From the NCBI RefSeq assembly GCF_020443705.1, contig NZ_JAIZZK010000001.1, positions 124,001 to 188,000 of the forward strand: a stretch of DNA of 64,000 nt, written 5' to 3'. Position 1 is the stretch's first letter; each line of letters starts with the position of its first letter. Origin of the DNA: Clostridium algoriphilum. GTDB taxonomy: Bacteria > Bacillota > Clostridia > Clostridiales > Clostridiaceae. Positions 1 through 8,648 of the stretch are shown here, in pieces. Below the pieces are notes generated by a model. That model did no database searches. It was not told where the DNA came from and saw only the letters and a program-made list of their open reading frames with translations. The position numbers were made by a program, and so were the translations under genes.

Positions 1-1
1 T

Positions 2-463
2 GGAAGTTTTGATCCGATAACAAATGGACATTTAGACATCATTAAGAGGGCGTCTAAAGTTTTTGAAGAATTAATAGTAGGAGTACTTGTTAATCCCGAG
101 AAAAGATCTTTATTTACTGTTGATGAGAGAGTGGAACAAATAAAAAATGTATTAAAACATTTACCTAATGTACGCGTGAAGAAATTTAGTGGTTTACTTA
201 TTGAACTAATGAATAAAGAGGGTGCTGGGGTAATTCTGAAAGGACTCAGAAGTACATCAGATTTTGAATATGAGTTTCAAATGGCATCGCTCAATAACAA
301 ATTGGATCCAAGTAAGGAAACTGTATTTATGATGACAAATGCAAAATATTCCTATCTAAGTTCTTCTTCAGTTAAACAGGTAGCAATGCTTGGTGGATGT
401 ATTAAAGGGTTGGTGCCTGATGAGATTATTCCAGATATAGTTAGAAAAATTAATTCTAAATAG
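2..463 (+). CDS. coaD: Phosphopantetheine adenylyltransferase (5'-truncated by window edge)
   Basis: CoaD transfers AMP from ATP to 4'-phosphopantetheine, the penultimate step of coenzyme A synthesis in the cytosol. The reading frame is open from base 2, so only the first few codons are missing. It begins at the nucleotide-binding loop [10 protein letters not shown], whose TNGH is the family's (T/H)xGH motif. The conserved [16 protein letters not shown] block follows, and near the C-terminus SSSSVKQVA corresponds to the ISSTxxR-type ATP-binding motif. It ends in TAG, 12 bases before the next gene. Membership of the cytidylyltransferase-like superfamily is clear. Start codon and promoter lie outside the window. 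Confidence 0.96.
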   Translation, partial: GSFDPITNGHLDIIKRASKVFEELIVGVLVNPEKRSLFTVDERVEQIKNVLKHLPNVRVKKFSGLLIELMNKEGAGVILKGLRSTSDFEYEFQMASLNNKLDPSKETVFMMTNAKYSYLSSSSVKQVAMLGGCIKGLVPDEIIPDIVRKINSK

Positions 464-475
464 GGGGTGTGAAAT

Positions 476-1000
476 ATGGATGTTATTAAGCTTTTAGAAT
501 ACCTTCAAGGGATTATTGAGAGCTCGTCTAAAATACCTGTTACAGGTAAGGCAGTTATAAATAAGAAAGAAATATTAGACATAATTGATCAAGTTATGAA
601 TCACTTGCCAGATGAGTTTAAGAAAGCACAGTGGATTAGTGATGAAAAAGAAAGAATTCTAGTTGATGCCAAAAAACAAGCTAAGATATTTGAAGAAGAG
701 ACAATTGATAAAATAAGAAGAAGAGTTGAAAAGCAAGACCTAGTTAAAGAAGCACAAACAAGGTCGGAAGAAATAATTGCCTCAGCTCAGAGAGATGCTA
801 AAATTATGAGGCTCGGGGCTAAAGACTATGCGGATGAAATATTATCCCAATTAGACAAAGAAATTGAATTAAAAGGTCAAAAAATGGTTCATAAAATTAA
901 AGGCGATGTTCAAGAATTTCTAATATCGTTACAAGGAGAAGTTACTGATACCACAACTTCAATTAGAGAGAATGTAAAAGAATTAAGAGGTATGAAATAG
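476..1000 (+). CDS. Coiled-coil protein, V-ATPase subunit E/H-like, conserved in clostridia
   Basis: The 174-residue protein is highly charged. From about residue 55 to 165 it is predicted by eye to be one long amphipathic helix rich in K, E, A and I, of the kind found in V-type ATPase stalk subunits, and clostridial homologues are often labelled 'ATPase' for that reason. I see no Walker motif, so real ATPase activity is not supported. ATG 476 follows GGGGGTG at a normal distance, and the gene sits 12 bases after coaD, so the two are probably cotranscribed. Its last 18 bases overlap the 3' end of ylbJ on the other strand. Function unknown; a membrane-adaptor or DivIVA-like scaffold role is only a guess. 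Confidence 0.85.
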   Translation: MDVIKLLEYLQGIIESSSKIPVTGKAVINKKEILDIIDQVMNHLPDEFKKAQWISDEKERILVDAKKQAKIFEEETIDKIRRRVEKQDLVKEAQTRSEEIIASAQRDAKIMRLGAKDYADEILSQLDKEIELKGQKMVHKIKGDVQEFLISLQGEVTDTTTSIRENVKELRGMK

Positions 1001-2158
1001 TTTAATTATTTTTATAAGAAATAGTGGGATAAATAAAATTATTAATATTAATATGTACAAATTGCTACTTTTATATGTGCTCATATTATTAAAAGTAAAA
1101 ACAGATGAGGTATGTAGTAAAATATAATATAAAATTATTGTTATAATTGAAGAAATTATGGCTTGAATAAATTTTCTAGCAATGTATTTTTTTATAGAAA
1201 CATTATATTTATAGGTATAGCTGTAAACTTGAGAAATGATAGATAGACCACTAAAAGCAATTAAAAAACTTAAAACTGGAAGTTTTACATATAGATTCGA
1301 GTTACTAGAGGATATTAAATAACATCCATTCGTCATCTCTAACATCCCGAGTAATATACCTTCTATAAAATTACCAGAAGATCCTAAAATTAAAGCTAAT
1401 TTGTTAAGGACAATGTGAAATATTACATTGTCTTTAATCATTCCTGTTATAACAGAGAACACAACAATAAAACCACCTATATTTAAGGAATTTTTCATTG
1501 CGTCCTCAATACTGCTTTTTAAGACCTTTCCAATATTAGTACTTATTGGTTTGTTAGAAACATTACTACTTCTAAAATTCATTTTAAAAATAGAATTCTT
1601 TGAAGGAATAATAAAACCCATAAACATGCAAGAAAGAATATTCGATAGCAATAAAATATAACCAATTTTGCTACTAAACATCATAGATGTACCTATTGAA
1701 CCTATAATAAACAGGGGGCTTGCATTAGAGGCAATATTTAGTAAACGTTCGCAGGTATTTAAATTGATTATGTTTTTTTCGTATAAATCGCAAGTGTATC
1801 GTGCCCCCAAAGGATAACCGCATAATATACTAACTAAAAGGGCAAAGTTACATTCTTTTGGTAGTTTTAATGGTCTACAAATTATATTTCCTAGTAATTT
1901 GGAATAAATATGAATGCCATTGTAGTTTATTATAATGTTTATGACGACTAAAAACGGGAAAAGTGAAGGAAAAATTGCATTGAAAAACAACTTTGCACCA
2001 GAAATAGTATATTTGATACACACATTTGGTGTTAATATTATCTGAAGAATTATAAGAGAACAAATTAATGTTATCGATAGATTTATCTTTAAAGTTTTGA
2101 ATAGTTTAAACAATAATAATATTATAAAAATTAATGATATAACTAATAGAAATTTCAA
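983..2158 (-). CDS. ylbJ: Sporulation integral membrane protein YlbJ (SpoVV)
   Basis: This 391-residue, very hydrophobic protein has many predicted membrane helices and the Gate/nucleoside-recognition pattern (FPSLFPFLVV; CGYPLGARYTCDLY; NASPLFIIGSIG). The B. subtilis homologue, SpoVV, resembles concentrative nucleoside transporters and is needed to move dipicolinic acid out of the mother cell during sporulation. I chose TTG 2158 because GAAAGGGG lies a few bases upstream and the next residues (KFLLVISLIF) form the first helix. A longer frame to 2230 lacks a ribosome binding site. It is separated from tmcAL by a hairpin and converges on the coiled-coil gene, overlapping it by 18 bases. A sigma-E-type promoter is expected, but I cannot identify one confidently. 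Confidence 0.9.
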   Translation of the reverse strand: MKFLLVISLIFIILLLFKLFKTLKINLSITLICSLIILQIILTPNVCIKYTISGAKLFFNAIFPSLFPFLVVINIIINYNGIHIYSKLLGNIICRPLKLPKECNFALLVSILCGYPLGARYTCDLYEKNIINLNTCERLLNIASNASPLFIIGSIGTSMMFSSKIGYILLLSNILSCMFMGFIIPSKNSIFKMNFRSSNVSNKPISTNIGKVLKSSIEDAMKNSLNIGGFIVVFSVITGMIKDNVIFHIVLNKLALILGSSGNFIEGILLGMLEMTNGCYLISSSNSNLYVKLPVLSFLIAFSGLSIISQVYSYTYKYNVSIKKYIARKFIQAIISSIITIILYYILLHTSSVFTFNNMSTYKSSNLYILILIILFIPLFLIKIIKLFHTS

Positions 2159-2247
2159 TGTTAAACCCCTTTCTAAAGCATTACTATATAAATATATTTG
2201 AATTTTTATAAACTTATGTATTGGAAACACTAATTTAAAATAAAAGT

Positions 2248-2280
2248 AAATACTACTATCATTTTATAATAGTAGTATTT
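2248..2280 (-). terminator. Hairpin between tmcAL and ylbJ
   Basis: A perfect 11-bp inverted repeat (2248-2258 with 2270-2280) with an 11-base loop lies just after the tmcAL stop codon. On the - strand it is followed by a T-rich stretch, so it may end tmcAL transcripts and give ylbJ its own start of transcription. The stem is AT-rich with few G-C pairs, so strength is uncertain. Confidence 0.6.
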
Positions 2281-2284
2281 ATTT

Positions 2285-3508
2285 TTAATCCATAATTATA
2301 GGAGATATCAGATAATCACTATTATGATCTATATAACTATTTATAATGCTGTAAGCCCTTGTAGACTGCAAATCTAGCTGTAGAGTCTCACTGGATTCTT
2401 TAGGCATTTTAGTATAAAGTGGTATGTTACTGTTTGATTTTATAGATTTTAAAATTGATTTACCTTTTGAGTTAAAGCCTAGAACCCTAGCATAAGGACA
2501 AGGCAAAGATCTTAATTTTTTAGTATTAAAGCCATCAAATCCAATAAAGTATTGGCATAATATTCTGCTGATTCGGGTATAGGTATATCGTTTGCTTTTA
2601 ATATCTTCAAGAGCACTTGAGTAGTTCAAATTATTTTGTAAGGATTTAATAATTCTATTATCAAGCCCCTCAGTAGCGTCCGGTAGATTTACTAAAGTGT
2701 TTTTGGATGTAGCTGATTTATATTTAATGTATGGGAACATAGATTCTTCAAATGTACATTTGCAATTTCTTGAATATAAATTTTGAATATCTGTTAACAC
2801 CGAGTTTGGGATATGACCAATAAGTCTAGATAAAGAACCATTTTCTTTCAAAAATTTTCTTATAGCTGTAGAGCTTGAAAATTCATCATTTAAAATATTA
2901 CCCTTATAAGAATCGCCTTTTCTTTTTAAGGTGTAGGGTCTAATAGAACTATGTAACTTGATTAAGCTTTTACAATACTCTATACCTAATATATTATTGG
3001 AAGAGTTTAAAAAATCACCCGACAGAAGGTTTGATATGTTCATGTTTGAATTATTTACATAATCATAAAGTGCTTTAGCTCTTGCTAAGGGATAAACAAT
3101 GCCAACGGATAAATAATTTTTTAATAGAGATTTAAATTCAAATGGTTCATTAAGTAGTATATTGGCAATATTATAAATATCATTAATACCTCCATGTTCA
3201 CTACCAAAACAAATATTATTAACTACTCCTAAGCTGTTTAGAAGACTCACAGCGCCACCTGAGAAAAATTCTGCAGAAGATACGCTGTAAACAGATGGTA
3301 ACTCTATTACTAAATCTACTCCGTTGTTTATTGCCATTTTAGTTTTCGTCCATTTGTCTATACTTGATGGAATTCCTCGTTGAGCAAAATTACCACTCAT
3401 AACGCCAATTAACACATCACAATTTGTAAGCTCTTTGGTTTTATTGATATGATACACATGACCGTTATGTAGTGGGTTATATTCGACAATTATACCGGTT
3501 ATATTCAT
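2285..3508 (-). CDS. tmcAL: tRNA(Met) cytidine acetate ligase TmcAL (YlbM family)
   Basis: TmcAL activates acetate with ATP and acetylates the wobble cytidine (C34) of elongator tRNA-Met, giving ac4C. The 407-residue protein starts MNITGIIVEYNPLHNGH, where HNGH is the nucleotidyltransferase HxGH motif. MSGNFAQRG and SSSTAIRK are the other conserved nucleotide-binding blocks. ATG 3508 has AGGTGA upstream. Unlike B. subtilis, where ylbM is separated from pta, it lies divergent from the acetate-producing pta-ackA pair with 283 bases between them. That placement is suggestive because acetate is its substrate, but no shared control is shown. Family assignment is strong. Confidence 0.93.
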   Translation of the reverse strand: MNITGIIVEYNPLHNGHVYHINKTKELTNCDVLIGVMSGNFAQRGIPSSIDKWTKTKMAINNGVDLVIELPSVYSVSSAEFFSGGAVSLLNSLGVVNNICFGSEHGGINDIYNIANILLNEPFEFKSLLKNYLSVGIVYPLARAKALYDYVNNSNMNISNLLSGDFLNSSNNILGIEYCKSLIKLHSSIRPYTLKRKGDSYKGNILNDEFSSSTAIRKFLKENGSLSRLIGHIPNSVLTDIQNLYSRNCKCTFEESMFPYIKYKSATSKNTLVNLPDATEGLDNRIIKSLQNNLNYSSALEDIKSKRYTYTRISRILCQYFIGFDGFNTKKLRSLPCPYARVLGFNSKGKSILKSIKSNSNIPLYTKMPKESSETLQLDLQSTRAYSIINSYIDHNSDYLISPIIMD

Positions 3509-3719
3509 TTAATCACCTCATGAAGACTCATATTATTATATTTGTTTATGTATATTATATAATATAGAGCTAACTAATAAAAGTATATATATTTATTAAA
3601 AATGAAAAGAATATGTTTACTAAAAAACAAATATAATGTAAAGTGATAATATATATTATATAATACATAATATACATTAGAAAATATATATTATGTATAA
3701 ATATCTTTTTTGTATTATG

Positions 3720-3748
3720 TTGAAATGTATTGGAAAGAAGTATATATT
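3720..3748 (+). promoter_or_regulatory. Sigma-A-type promoter of pta
   Basis: TTGAAA (3720-3725), a 17-base spacer and TATATT (3743-3748) predict a transcript start near 3755, about 37 bases before the pta ATG. The rest of the 283-base divergent region is AT-rich and shows no other clear signal. Confidence 0.6.
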
Positions 3749-3791
3749 GTGAATATGTAAAATCTGGTATGAACTGAAAGGAGAAATAAAC

Positions 3792-4793
3792 ATGACATTT
3801 ATAGAAAAAATATGTAAAAAGGCACAAGCAGATAAAAAGATAATAATACTTCCAGAAGGTGAGGAAGATAGAACTATAAAAGCTAGTGAAATCATTAAAA
3901 ATAATTCATTAGCTGAAATTATATTAATAGGAGATTTAGGTATAATAAAAACAAAAGCAGCTAAATTGGGAGTTAATATTGAGGGTATAGAGATTGTAGA
4001 TCCAAAAACCTCTAAGAAAACTGATGTTTATGCAAAAGAATTTTATGAGCTAAGAAAAAAGAAAGGAATGACCTTGGAAAAAGCTGTAGAGACAATGCAA
4101 GATTGTGTGTATTTTGCAACTATGATGCTTAAAATGGGGGAAGCCGATGGAATGGTATCAGGAGCAATACATTATACAGGAGATTTACTTAGGCCAGGAA
4201 TGCAAATAATTAAAACCACACCAGGAATTAAAGTAGTTTCAAGTTTTTTTATAATGGAATTGCCCCACAATGAATATGGAGAAAATGGATTGCTTTTATT
4301 TGCAGATTCAGCTGTAAATATAAACCCTAATGCGGAAGAATTAGCAGCTATTGCAATAAGCACTGCAGATAATGCAAAAATGTTATGTGATTTTGAACCA
4401 AAGGTTGCAATGTTATCTTTTTCAACTATGGGAAGTGCAAAGCATGAACTGGTAGATAAAGTAGTAGAAGCTACTAAAATTGCAAAGAGTGTTAGACCTG
4501 ATTTACAAATTGATGGAGAGCTTCAGTTAGATGCAGCAATAGTTGCAAGCGTTGCAAAACAAAAGGCGCCAGACAGTAAAGTAGCCGGAAATGCAAATGT
4601 TTTAGTGTTTCCTGACTTACAATCTGGAAATATTGGTTACAAATTGGTGCAAAGATTTGCTAACGCAAAGGCAATTGGACCAGTTTGTCAAGGATTTGCT
4701 AAACCTATAAATGATTTATCAAGAGGATGCAGTATTGAAGATATTGTTAATGTTGTTGCCGTGACTGCAGTTCAAGCTCAAATGCAGAAATAG
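3792..4793 (+). CDS. pta: Phosphate acetyltransferase
   Basis: Pta interconverts acetyl-CoA plus phosphate and acetyl phosphate plus CoA, the first half of the acetate/ATP-forming branch of clostridial fermentation. At 333 residues it is the short, single-domain form without the N-terminal DRTGG/P-loop extension. Recognisable blocks are LPEGEEDRTIKA near the N-terminus, MVSGAIHYTGDLLRP, NINPNAEELAAIA and the C-terminal VFPDLQSGNIGYKLVQR. AAAGGAGA precedes ATG 3792. The gene is followed after 46 bases by ackA, the usual clostridial pair, and is read from the promoter at 3720. Confidence 0.97.
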   Translation: MTFIEKICKKAQADKKIIILPEGEEDRTIKASEIIKNNSLAEIILIGDLGIIKTKAAKLGVNIEGIEIVDPKTSKKTDVYAKEFYELRKKKGMTLEKAVETMQDCVYFATMMLKMGEADGMVSGAIHYTGDLLRPGMQIIKTTPGIKVVSSFFIMELPHNEYGENGLLLFADSAVNINPNAEELAAIAISTADNAKMLCDFEPKVAMLSFSTMGSAKHELVDKVVEATKIAKSVRPDLQIDGELQLDAAIVASVAKQKAPDSKVAGNANVLVFPDLQSGNIGYKLVQRFANAKAIGPVCQGFAKPINDLSRGCSIEDIVNVVAVTAVQAQMQK

Positions 4794-4795
4794 TT

Positions 4796-4815
4796 TTATT
4801 TATTATAATAAATAA
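4796..4815. repeat. Perfect AT-only palindrome between pta and ackA
   Basis: The 20 bases here read identically on both strands. They fall directly after the pta stop codon. They could form a weak hairpin in the mRNA or be a protein site; being purely A/T, chance is also possible. Confidence 0.5.
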
Positions 4816-4839
4816 CATATAATTAGGGGGCTAAATTTA

Positions 4840-6033
4840 GTGAAAGTATTAGTTGTAAATTGTGGAAGTTCATCGCTTAAGTATAGGTTAATAAACATGG
4901 AAAATGAGGAATCATTAGCACAAGGGCTAGTAGAACGAATATCAATAGATGGATCGAGCTTAACTCATAGTGCTAAGGGGCATAAATATGTAATTGAAGA
5001 GCCAATAAAAGATCATAAAGATGCAATTAAATTAATAATTGAAGCACTTTTAGATAAAGGGCATGGTGTTATCAAAGATTTATCGGAAATAGGTGCTGTT
5101 GGGCATAGAGTAGTTCATGGTGGAGAAAAGTACGCCAAATCAGTTATACTTAATGTAGAGGTAATGAAGGGCTTACAAGAATGTACAAAACTTGCACCTC
5201 TTCACAATCCAGCTAATTTGGATGGAATAAATGCTTGTAGTTTGTTAATGCCAAATACTCCAATGGTTGCAGTATTTGATACTGCATTCCACCAAACAAT
5301 GCCAGAAGCTGCATATATATACCCACTTCCATATTATCTTTATACAGACTTAGGTATTAGAAAATATGGATTCCATGGAATGTCTCACAAATTTGTTTCA
5401 GCTAAAGCTGCAGACATGATGGGTAAAGACATAAAAAGTTTAAAATTGATTTCTTGCCATTTAGGAAATGGAGCAAGCGTCTGTGCTATAAAAAATGGCG
5501 AATCAATAGAAACAAGTATGGGATTTACTCCACTTGAAGGAATTGCTATGGGAACTAGATGTGGAAGTATAGATCCTGCTATATTAACTTATATAATGAA
5601 AGAACTGAACTTAACAATTGATGAAGCAAATGATATAATGAATAAAAAATCAGGTATTTTAGGTGTATCAGGAGTGAGCAATGATTTTAGGGATGTTGAA
5701 GCAGCTGCAATGAAAGATGGAAATAAAAGAGCACAACTCGCAATTGATATATTTTGCTATAAAGTTAAAACATTTATAGGGGCTTATGCTGCAGCAATGG
5801 GTGGGGTAGATGCAATAATATTTACTGCCGGCCTTGGTGAAAATTCTCCGCGTACAAGAGAAAGGATTTGTAATGGGCTCGAATTTTTGGGAGCACATAT
5901 AGATAAGTCTAAGAATAATGTAGCGGGGAAAGATGCAGAATTAAGCAAGAAGGATTCAAAAATTAAGATATTAGTTATACTAACAAATGAAGAATTAGTA
6001 ATTGCAAGAGACACAATGGAGCTTATAAAATAA
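4840..6033 (+). CDS. ackA: Acetate kinase
   Basis: AckA converts acetyl phosphate plus ADP to acetate plus ATP, the substrate-level phosphorylation step of acetate fermentation. The 397-residue length is standard for the family. [15 protein letters not shown] is the N-terminal phosphate-1 signature of the ASKHA fold. [22 protein letters not shown] and [12 protein letters not shown]-like sequence ([17 protein letters not shown]) carry the substrate and nucleotide sites, and TAGLGENSP is the C-terminal signature. The start is GTG 4840, with AGGGGGC eight bases upstream; the frame begins at the family's usual first residue. It is cotranscribed with pta. Confidence 0.97.
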   Translation: MKVLVVNCGSSSLKYRLINMENEESLAQGLVERISIDGSSLTHSAKGHKYVIEEPIKDHKDAIKLIIEALLDKGHGVIKDLSEIGAVGHRVVHGGEKYAKSVILNVEVMKGLQECTKLAPLHNPANLDGINACSLLMPNTPMVAVFDTAFHQTMPEAAYIYPLPYYLYTDLGIRKYGFHGMSHKFVSAKAADMMGKDIKSLKLISCHLGNGASVCAIKNGESIETSMGFTPLEGIAMGTRCGSIDPAILTYIMKELNLTIDEANDIMNKKSGILGVSGVSNDFRDVEAAAMKDGNKRAQLAIDIFCYKVKTFIGAYAAAMGGVDAIIFTAGLGENSPRTRERICNGLEFLGAHIDKSKNNVAGKDAELSKKDSKIKILVILTNEELVIARDTMELIK

Positions 6034-6054
6034 ATAAATGCTAATTTTTATGAG
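6022..6054 (+). terminator. Weak hairpin at the end of ackA
   Basis: A 9-bp stem with one G-T pair (6022-6030 with 6046-6054) includes the ackA stop codon. It is AT-rich and lacks a long T tract, so it is a weak terminator candidate, but it lies just upstream of the strong promoter at 6064. Confidence 0.35.
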
Positions 6055-6063
6055 AAATAATTC

Positions 6064-6092
6064 TTGACTTTTTAGTGGATTGTTTATATAAT
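6064..6092 (+). promoter_or_regulatory. Strong sigma-A-type promoter of yceD-rpmF
   Basis: TTGACT (6064-6069), a 17-base spacer and a consensus TATAAT (6087-6092) predict a start near 6099. That leaves an unusually long 5' leader of about 140 bases before yceD. Confidence 0.85.
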
Positions 6093-6099
6093 AGTCTGT

Positions 6100-6240
6100 G
6101 TTTGATGTAAGTAAAAAACAATTTAGTTAGGAGGGACGCAGAAGCTTTGCTCGAGCTGTATAATATATTTATACAAGGTATAAAGATTTTCTTTATATGA
6201 GAAAAAACTAAATAATATTTGGTTTTTCAGAGTGGATAGT
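6100..6240 (+). promoter_or_regulatory. Structured 5' leader of yceD-rpmF
   Basis: The leader holds a strong Shine-Dalgarno-like AGGAGG (6130-6135) that is more than 100 bases from the gene. Two perfect 7-bp hairpins with 5-base loops follow (6157-6163 with 6169-6175; 6179-6185 with 6191-6197), and then a third, weaker stem of G plus five A-T pairs ending just before yceD. An open TTG frame of 17 codons (6147-6200) lies over the hairpins. Such structure is expected of an autoregulatory ribosomal-protein leader, here perhaps for L32. No family is recognised with confidence. Confidence 0.55.
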
Positions 6241-6741
6241 ATGGTAATAGACGTTTCAGAATTATTTAGTGATAAAAAAAGAAGAAAAGAAATTCATTTA
6301 GATTTAGAAAAAGCTAAGTTTGGCTATGATAATGAATTTATTCAATTTTCTAAACCAGTTAAAATTAATTTAGTTTTAAAGTCTAATGGTGATGAAATAG
6401 ATTTAACTGGAAATATTGATACAGAACTATTACTTGCTTGTTCTAGGTGTCTTGAGACCTTTTCTTATTCAATAAATATTGAATTACATGAAAGACTGTC
6501 TAAAACTCTAAAGAGTGAAGATGATGATATTATTTTTATTGAAAATGATAGATTAGATTTAAATGAAATTGTGGAAAATAATATCATTTCTATTCTGCCT
6601 ATAAAAAGACTTTGTAATGAAGATTGTAAAGGCTTATGCCATCAGTGCGGTATCAATTTGAATCAAAGTACATGTAAATGTAAATTTGATGATATTGATC
6701 CAAGGTTGGCAAAATTAAAAAACTTGTTTTCAACTGATTAA
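6241..6741 (+). CDS. yceD: DUF177/YceD (YlbN) family protein
   Basis: This 166-residue protein belongs to the DUF177 family, almost always encoded directly before rpmF, as here (12 bases apart). The start MVIDVSELF and the central cysteines in LLACSRCLETF fit the family, as does the C-terminal CxxxCKGLCHQCGINLN block, which looks like a metal-binding cluster. Family members in bacteria and plants are linked to 23S rRNA processing or accumulation; the exact role here is inferred. GTG 6232 is an alternative start in the same frame, but neither start has a strong ribosome binding site (only GAGTGG), which makes control by the leader more likely. B. subtilis has the same ylbM-ylbN-rpmF order. Confidence 0.88.
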   Translation: MVIDVSELFSDKKRRKEIHLDLEKAKFGYDNEFIQFSKPVKINLVLKSNGDEIDLTGNIDTELLLACSRCLETFSYSINIELHERLSKTLKSEDDDIIFIENDRLDLNEIVENNIISILPIKRLCNEDCKGLCHQCGINLNQSTCKCKFDDIDPRLAKLKNLFSTD

Positions 6742-6753
6742 GGAGGTGTTACA

Positions 6754-6939
6754 ATGGGAAATCCTGCTAGAAAATTTTCTAAAGGTAGAAGAGATTCTCG
6801 AAGAGCGCAAACATTTAAACTTGGTTTACCAGGTATAGTTGAGTGTCCTCAATGCCACGATATGAAGCTTGCTCACAGAGTATGTAAAAACTGTGGATAT
6901 TACAAAAATAGAGAAGTTGTTTCAATGGAACAAAAATAA
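6754..6939 (+). CDS. rpmF: Ribosomal protein L32 (bL32), zinc-binding form
   Basis: The 61-residue bL32 is a large-subunit protein. It starts MGNPARKFSKGRRDSRRAQ, the conserved basic tail, and carries a complete CPQC...CKNC zinc ribbon, so this is the zinc-containing (C+) paralogue type. AAGGAGGTG lies just upstream of ATG 6754, partly over the yceD stop codon, giving tight coupling. A strong terminator follows at once, so yceD-rpmF is a two-gene unit. Confidence 0.97.
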   Translation: MGNPARKFSKGRRDSRRAQTFKLGLPGIVECPQCHDMKLAHRVCKNCGYYKNREVVSMEQK

Positions 6940-6944
6940 AAAAA

Positions 6945-6970
6945 GAAAGTCGAAAGACTTTCTTTTTTTT
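6945..6970 (+). terminator. Rho-independent terminator after rpmF
   Basis: GAAAGTC (6945-6951), a GAAA loop and GACTTTC (6956-6962) are flanked by A and T runs, with eight T residues in the tail. Confidence 0.9.
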
Positions 6971-7015
6971 ATTTTTAAATGCATTTATAAACTTAAAATA
7001 TAATTATATTTGTAT

Positions 7016-7058
7016 TCTAGCATTATTAATACTAGAGATTTGTGTAATATGGTATATA
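7016..7058 (+). promoter_or_regulatory. Palindrome and extended -10 promoter upstream of plsX
   Basis: A 21-base palindrome (7016-7036; TCTAG and CTAGA ends, 18 of 20 positions symmetric) is followed by TGG-TATATA (7050-7058), an extended -10 element with no good -35. The palindrome covers the expected -35 zone, so it looks like an operator. It resembles but does not match the FapR box: the half-sites lie one base further from the centre. Confidence 0.5.
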
Positions 7059-7127
7059 ATATAAATAAGATAAAATAAATGAAGATAAAATAATATATAT
7101 AGGGCACATTTAAAGTGAGGGTTTAAG

Positions 7128-8135
7128 ATGGTAGTTGTTGTAGATGGAATGGGTGGGGATTTTTCTCCAAATGCTGTTGTTGAAGGTTGTATTGCAGCTA
7201 TAAAAGAATATGATATAAATATATTAATAACTGGACCTGAAGATTTAATTGGAGAAGAGTTAAAAAAATATAATTATGATAGTAACAAAATAAAAATTGT
7301 GGATGCTAAAGAAACTATTAGTCTAAGTGAACATCCTGTAATTGCCATTAAACGCAAGAAGGATTCTAGTTTAGTAAAAGCTTTAAATCTTGTGAAAAGT
7401 GGAGATGCAGATGCTATAATTTCAGCAGGAAGTACTGGTGCTTTTTTAGCAGGATGTACACTAATAGTAGGAAGAATAAAAGGTATTGATAGACCCGCCT
7501 TAGCACCGGTAGTTCCAGGTAAAAATAGGCCTTTTATGATAATTGATTGTGGTGCAAACTCAGAATGTAAACCTAATTATTTACTTCAGTTTGGAATAAT
7601 GGGAAAAATATATTTTGAAAACATTCTAAAAATAGATAACCCATCTGTAGGTCTTGTGAATATAGGAGCTGAAGAAGAAAAGGGCAATGAACTTGCAAAA
7701 TCAACACATAAATTACTAAAGCAGGCAAATTTAAATTTTGTAGGAAACGTGGAGGCTAGAGATATACCAACTGGAGACGTTAATGTTTTAGTTTGTGATG
7801 GATTTACAGGAAATGTAATTCTGAAATTATATGAAGGCACAGTTGCAAATATATTTGATTCATTAAAAATGGGAATAATGGGCTCTTTCAGGACTAAAAT
7901 TGGAGGTGTCTTATTAAAACCAGTTTTTAGAAAATTTAAAAAGGACTTTGATTATAAAGAATATGGTGGAGCTGCTTTTTTAGGAGTAAATGGTATTTGT
8001 ATAAAAGCTCATGGAAGTTCAGATGCGAAAGCTTTTAAAAATGCAATTAAACAGGCTACTATATTTTATGACAACAAGGTTGTAGAGAAATTAAAAAAGG
8101 AAATAGAGAAACTATCTGTGCAAGAAAAATCATAA
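7128..8135 (+). CDS. plsX: Phosphate acyltransferase PlsX
   Basis: PlsX makes acyl phosphate from acyl-ACP and phosphate, the first step of the PlsX/PlsY route to phosphatidic acid, at the membrane surface. The 335-residue length is typical. [20 protein letters not shown] is the N-terminal signature, with [12 protein letters not shown] and [15 protein letters not shown] as further conserved blocks. ATG 7128 has GTGAGGG upstream. It is followed by acpP as in most Firmicutes, but the fapR that precedes plsX in many relatives is absent; the upstream gene is rpmF with its terminator. Confidence 0.96.
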   Translation: MVVVVDGMGGDFSPNAVVEGCIAAIKEYDINILITGPEDLIGEELKKYNYDSNKIKIVDAKETISLSEHPVIAIKRKKDSSLVKALNLVKSGDADAIISAGSTGAFLAGCTLIVGRIKGIDRPALAPVVPGKNRPFMIIDCGANSECKPNYLLQFGIMGKIYFENILKIDNPSVGLVNIGAEEEKGNELAKSTHKLLKQANLNFVGNVEARDIPTGDVNVLVCDGFTGNVILKLYEGTVANIFDSLKMGIMGSFRTKIGGVLLKPVFRKFKKDFDYKEYGGAAFLGVNGICIKAHGSSDAKAFKNAIKQATIFYDNKVVEKLKKEIEKLSVQEKS

Positions 8136-8194
8136 AGTGATTATTTGTAATAAATATTATATATAATATGCAAATGTAGGGAGGTGAAAATATT

Positions 8195-8425
8195 ATGTTT
8201 GAAAAAATTAGAGAATGTATAGCATTGCAACTAGGCATAGATGAAGAAGAAATAAAAATGGAATCATCTTTTATGAATGATTTAGGCGCTGACTCTCTTG
8301 ATATTGTAGAACTAATTATGGCACTCGAGGAGAAGTATGACATAGAAATTCCTGATGAAGATGTTGAGAAAATTGTGAATGTTGGAGATATAGTTGAATA
8401 TGTTAAAGCGCATTCTGAAGAATAA
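8195..8425 (+). CDS. acpP: Acyl carrier protein
   Basis: This 76-residue acidic protein carries growing fatty acyl chains on a 4'-phosphopantetheine arm. The attachment site is Ser34 in the conserved GADSLD motif, followed by the helix [27 protein letters not shown] precedes ATG 8195. It lies 59 bases after plsX, whose product consumes acyl-ACP. There is no fab cluster in this window, so this may be the general ACP supplied to phospholipid synthesis as well as fatty acid synthesis. Confidence 0.96.
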   Translation: MFEKIRECIALQLGIDEEEIKMESSFMNDLGADSLDIVELIMALEEKYDIEIPDEDVEKIVNVGDIVEYVKAHSEE

Positions 8426-8427
8426 TA

Positions 8428-8455
8428 TAAGGCTCCACAGAACATGCGGGCCTTA
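8428..8455 (+). terminator. Probable terminator after acpP
   Basis: TAAGGC (8428-8433) pairs with GCCTTA (8450-8455), with a CC/GG continuation inside and GCTTTT after it. The loop is large, so the call is moderate. The rest of the acpP-rnc gap shows nothing else clear. Confidence 0.5.
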
Positions 8456-8648
8456 GCTTTTCAAACTTATTTTTGAATTTACTATAAAAAAGCTGAAAAA
8501 CAACTGCTATATAAATTGTGTTATAAGAAAAATCCAAGTAAATTGAAGAATAAACTTGAAGAATTATTCCAATATACATGAACATAATGACAAAAAAATA
8601 TTGTGAAATAAACGTATTTAAATAAACTTCCGAAAAGGAGTATTGATT

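Noticed and set aside
2165-2247. Sigma-E or sigma-K promoter for ylbJ (CATAAGTTTA on the - strand)
   Set aside because: Only a partial -10 match and no convincing -35 at the right distance; too weak to list.
3570-3895. Open frames on the - strand upstream of pta
   Set aside because: Low-complexity AT-rich translations with no ribosome binding site, partly antisense to pta.
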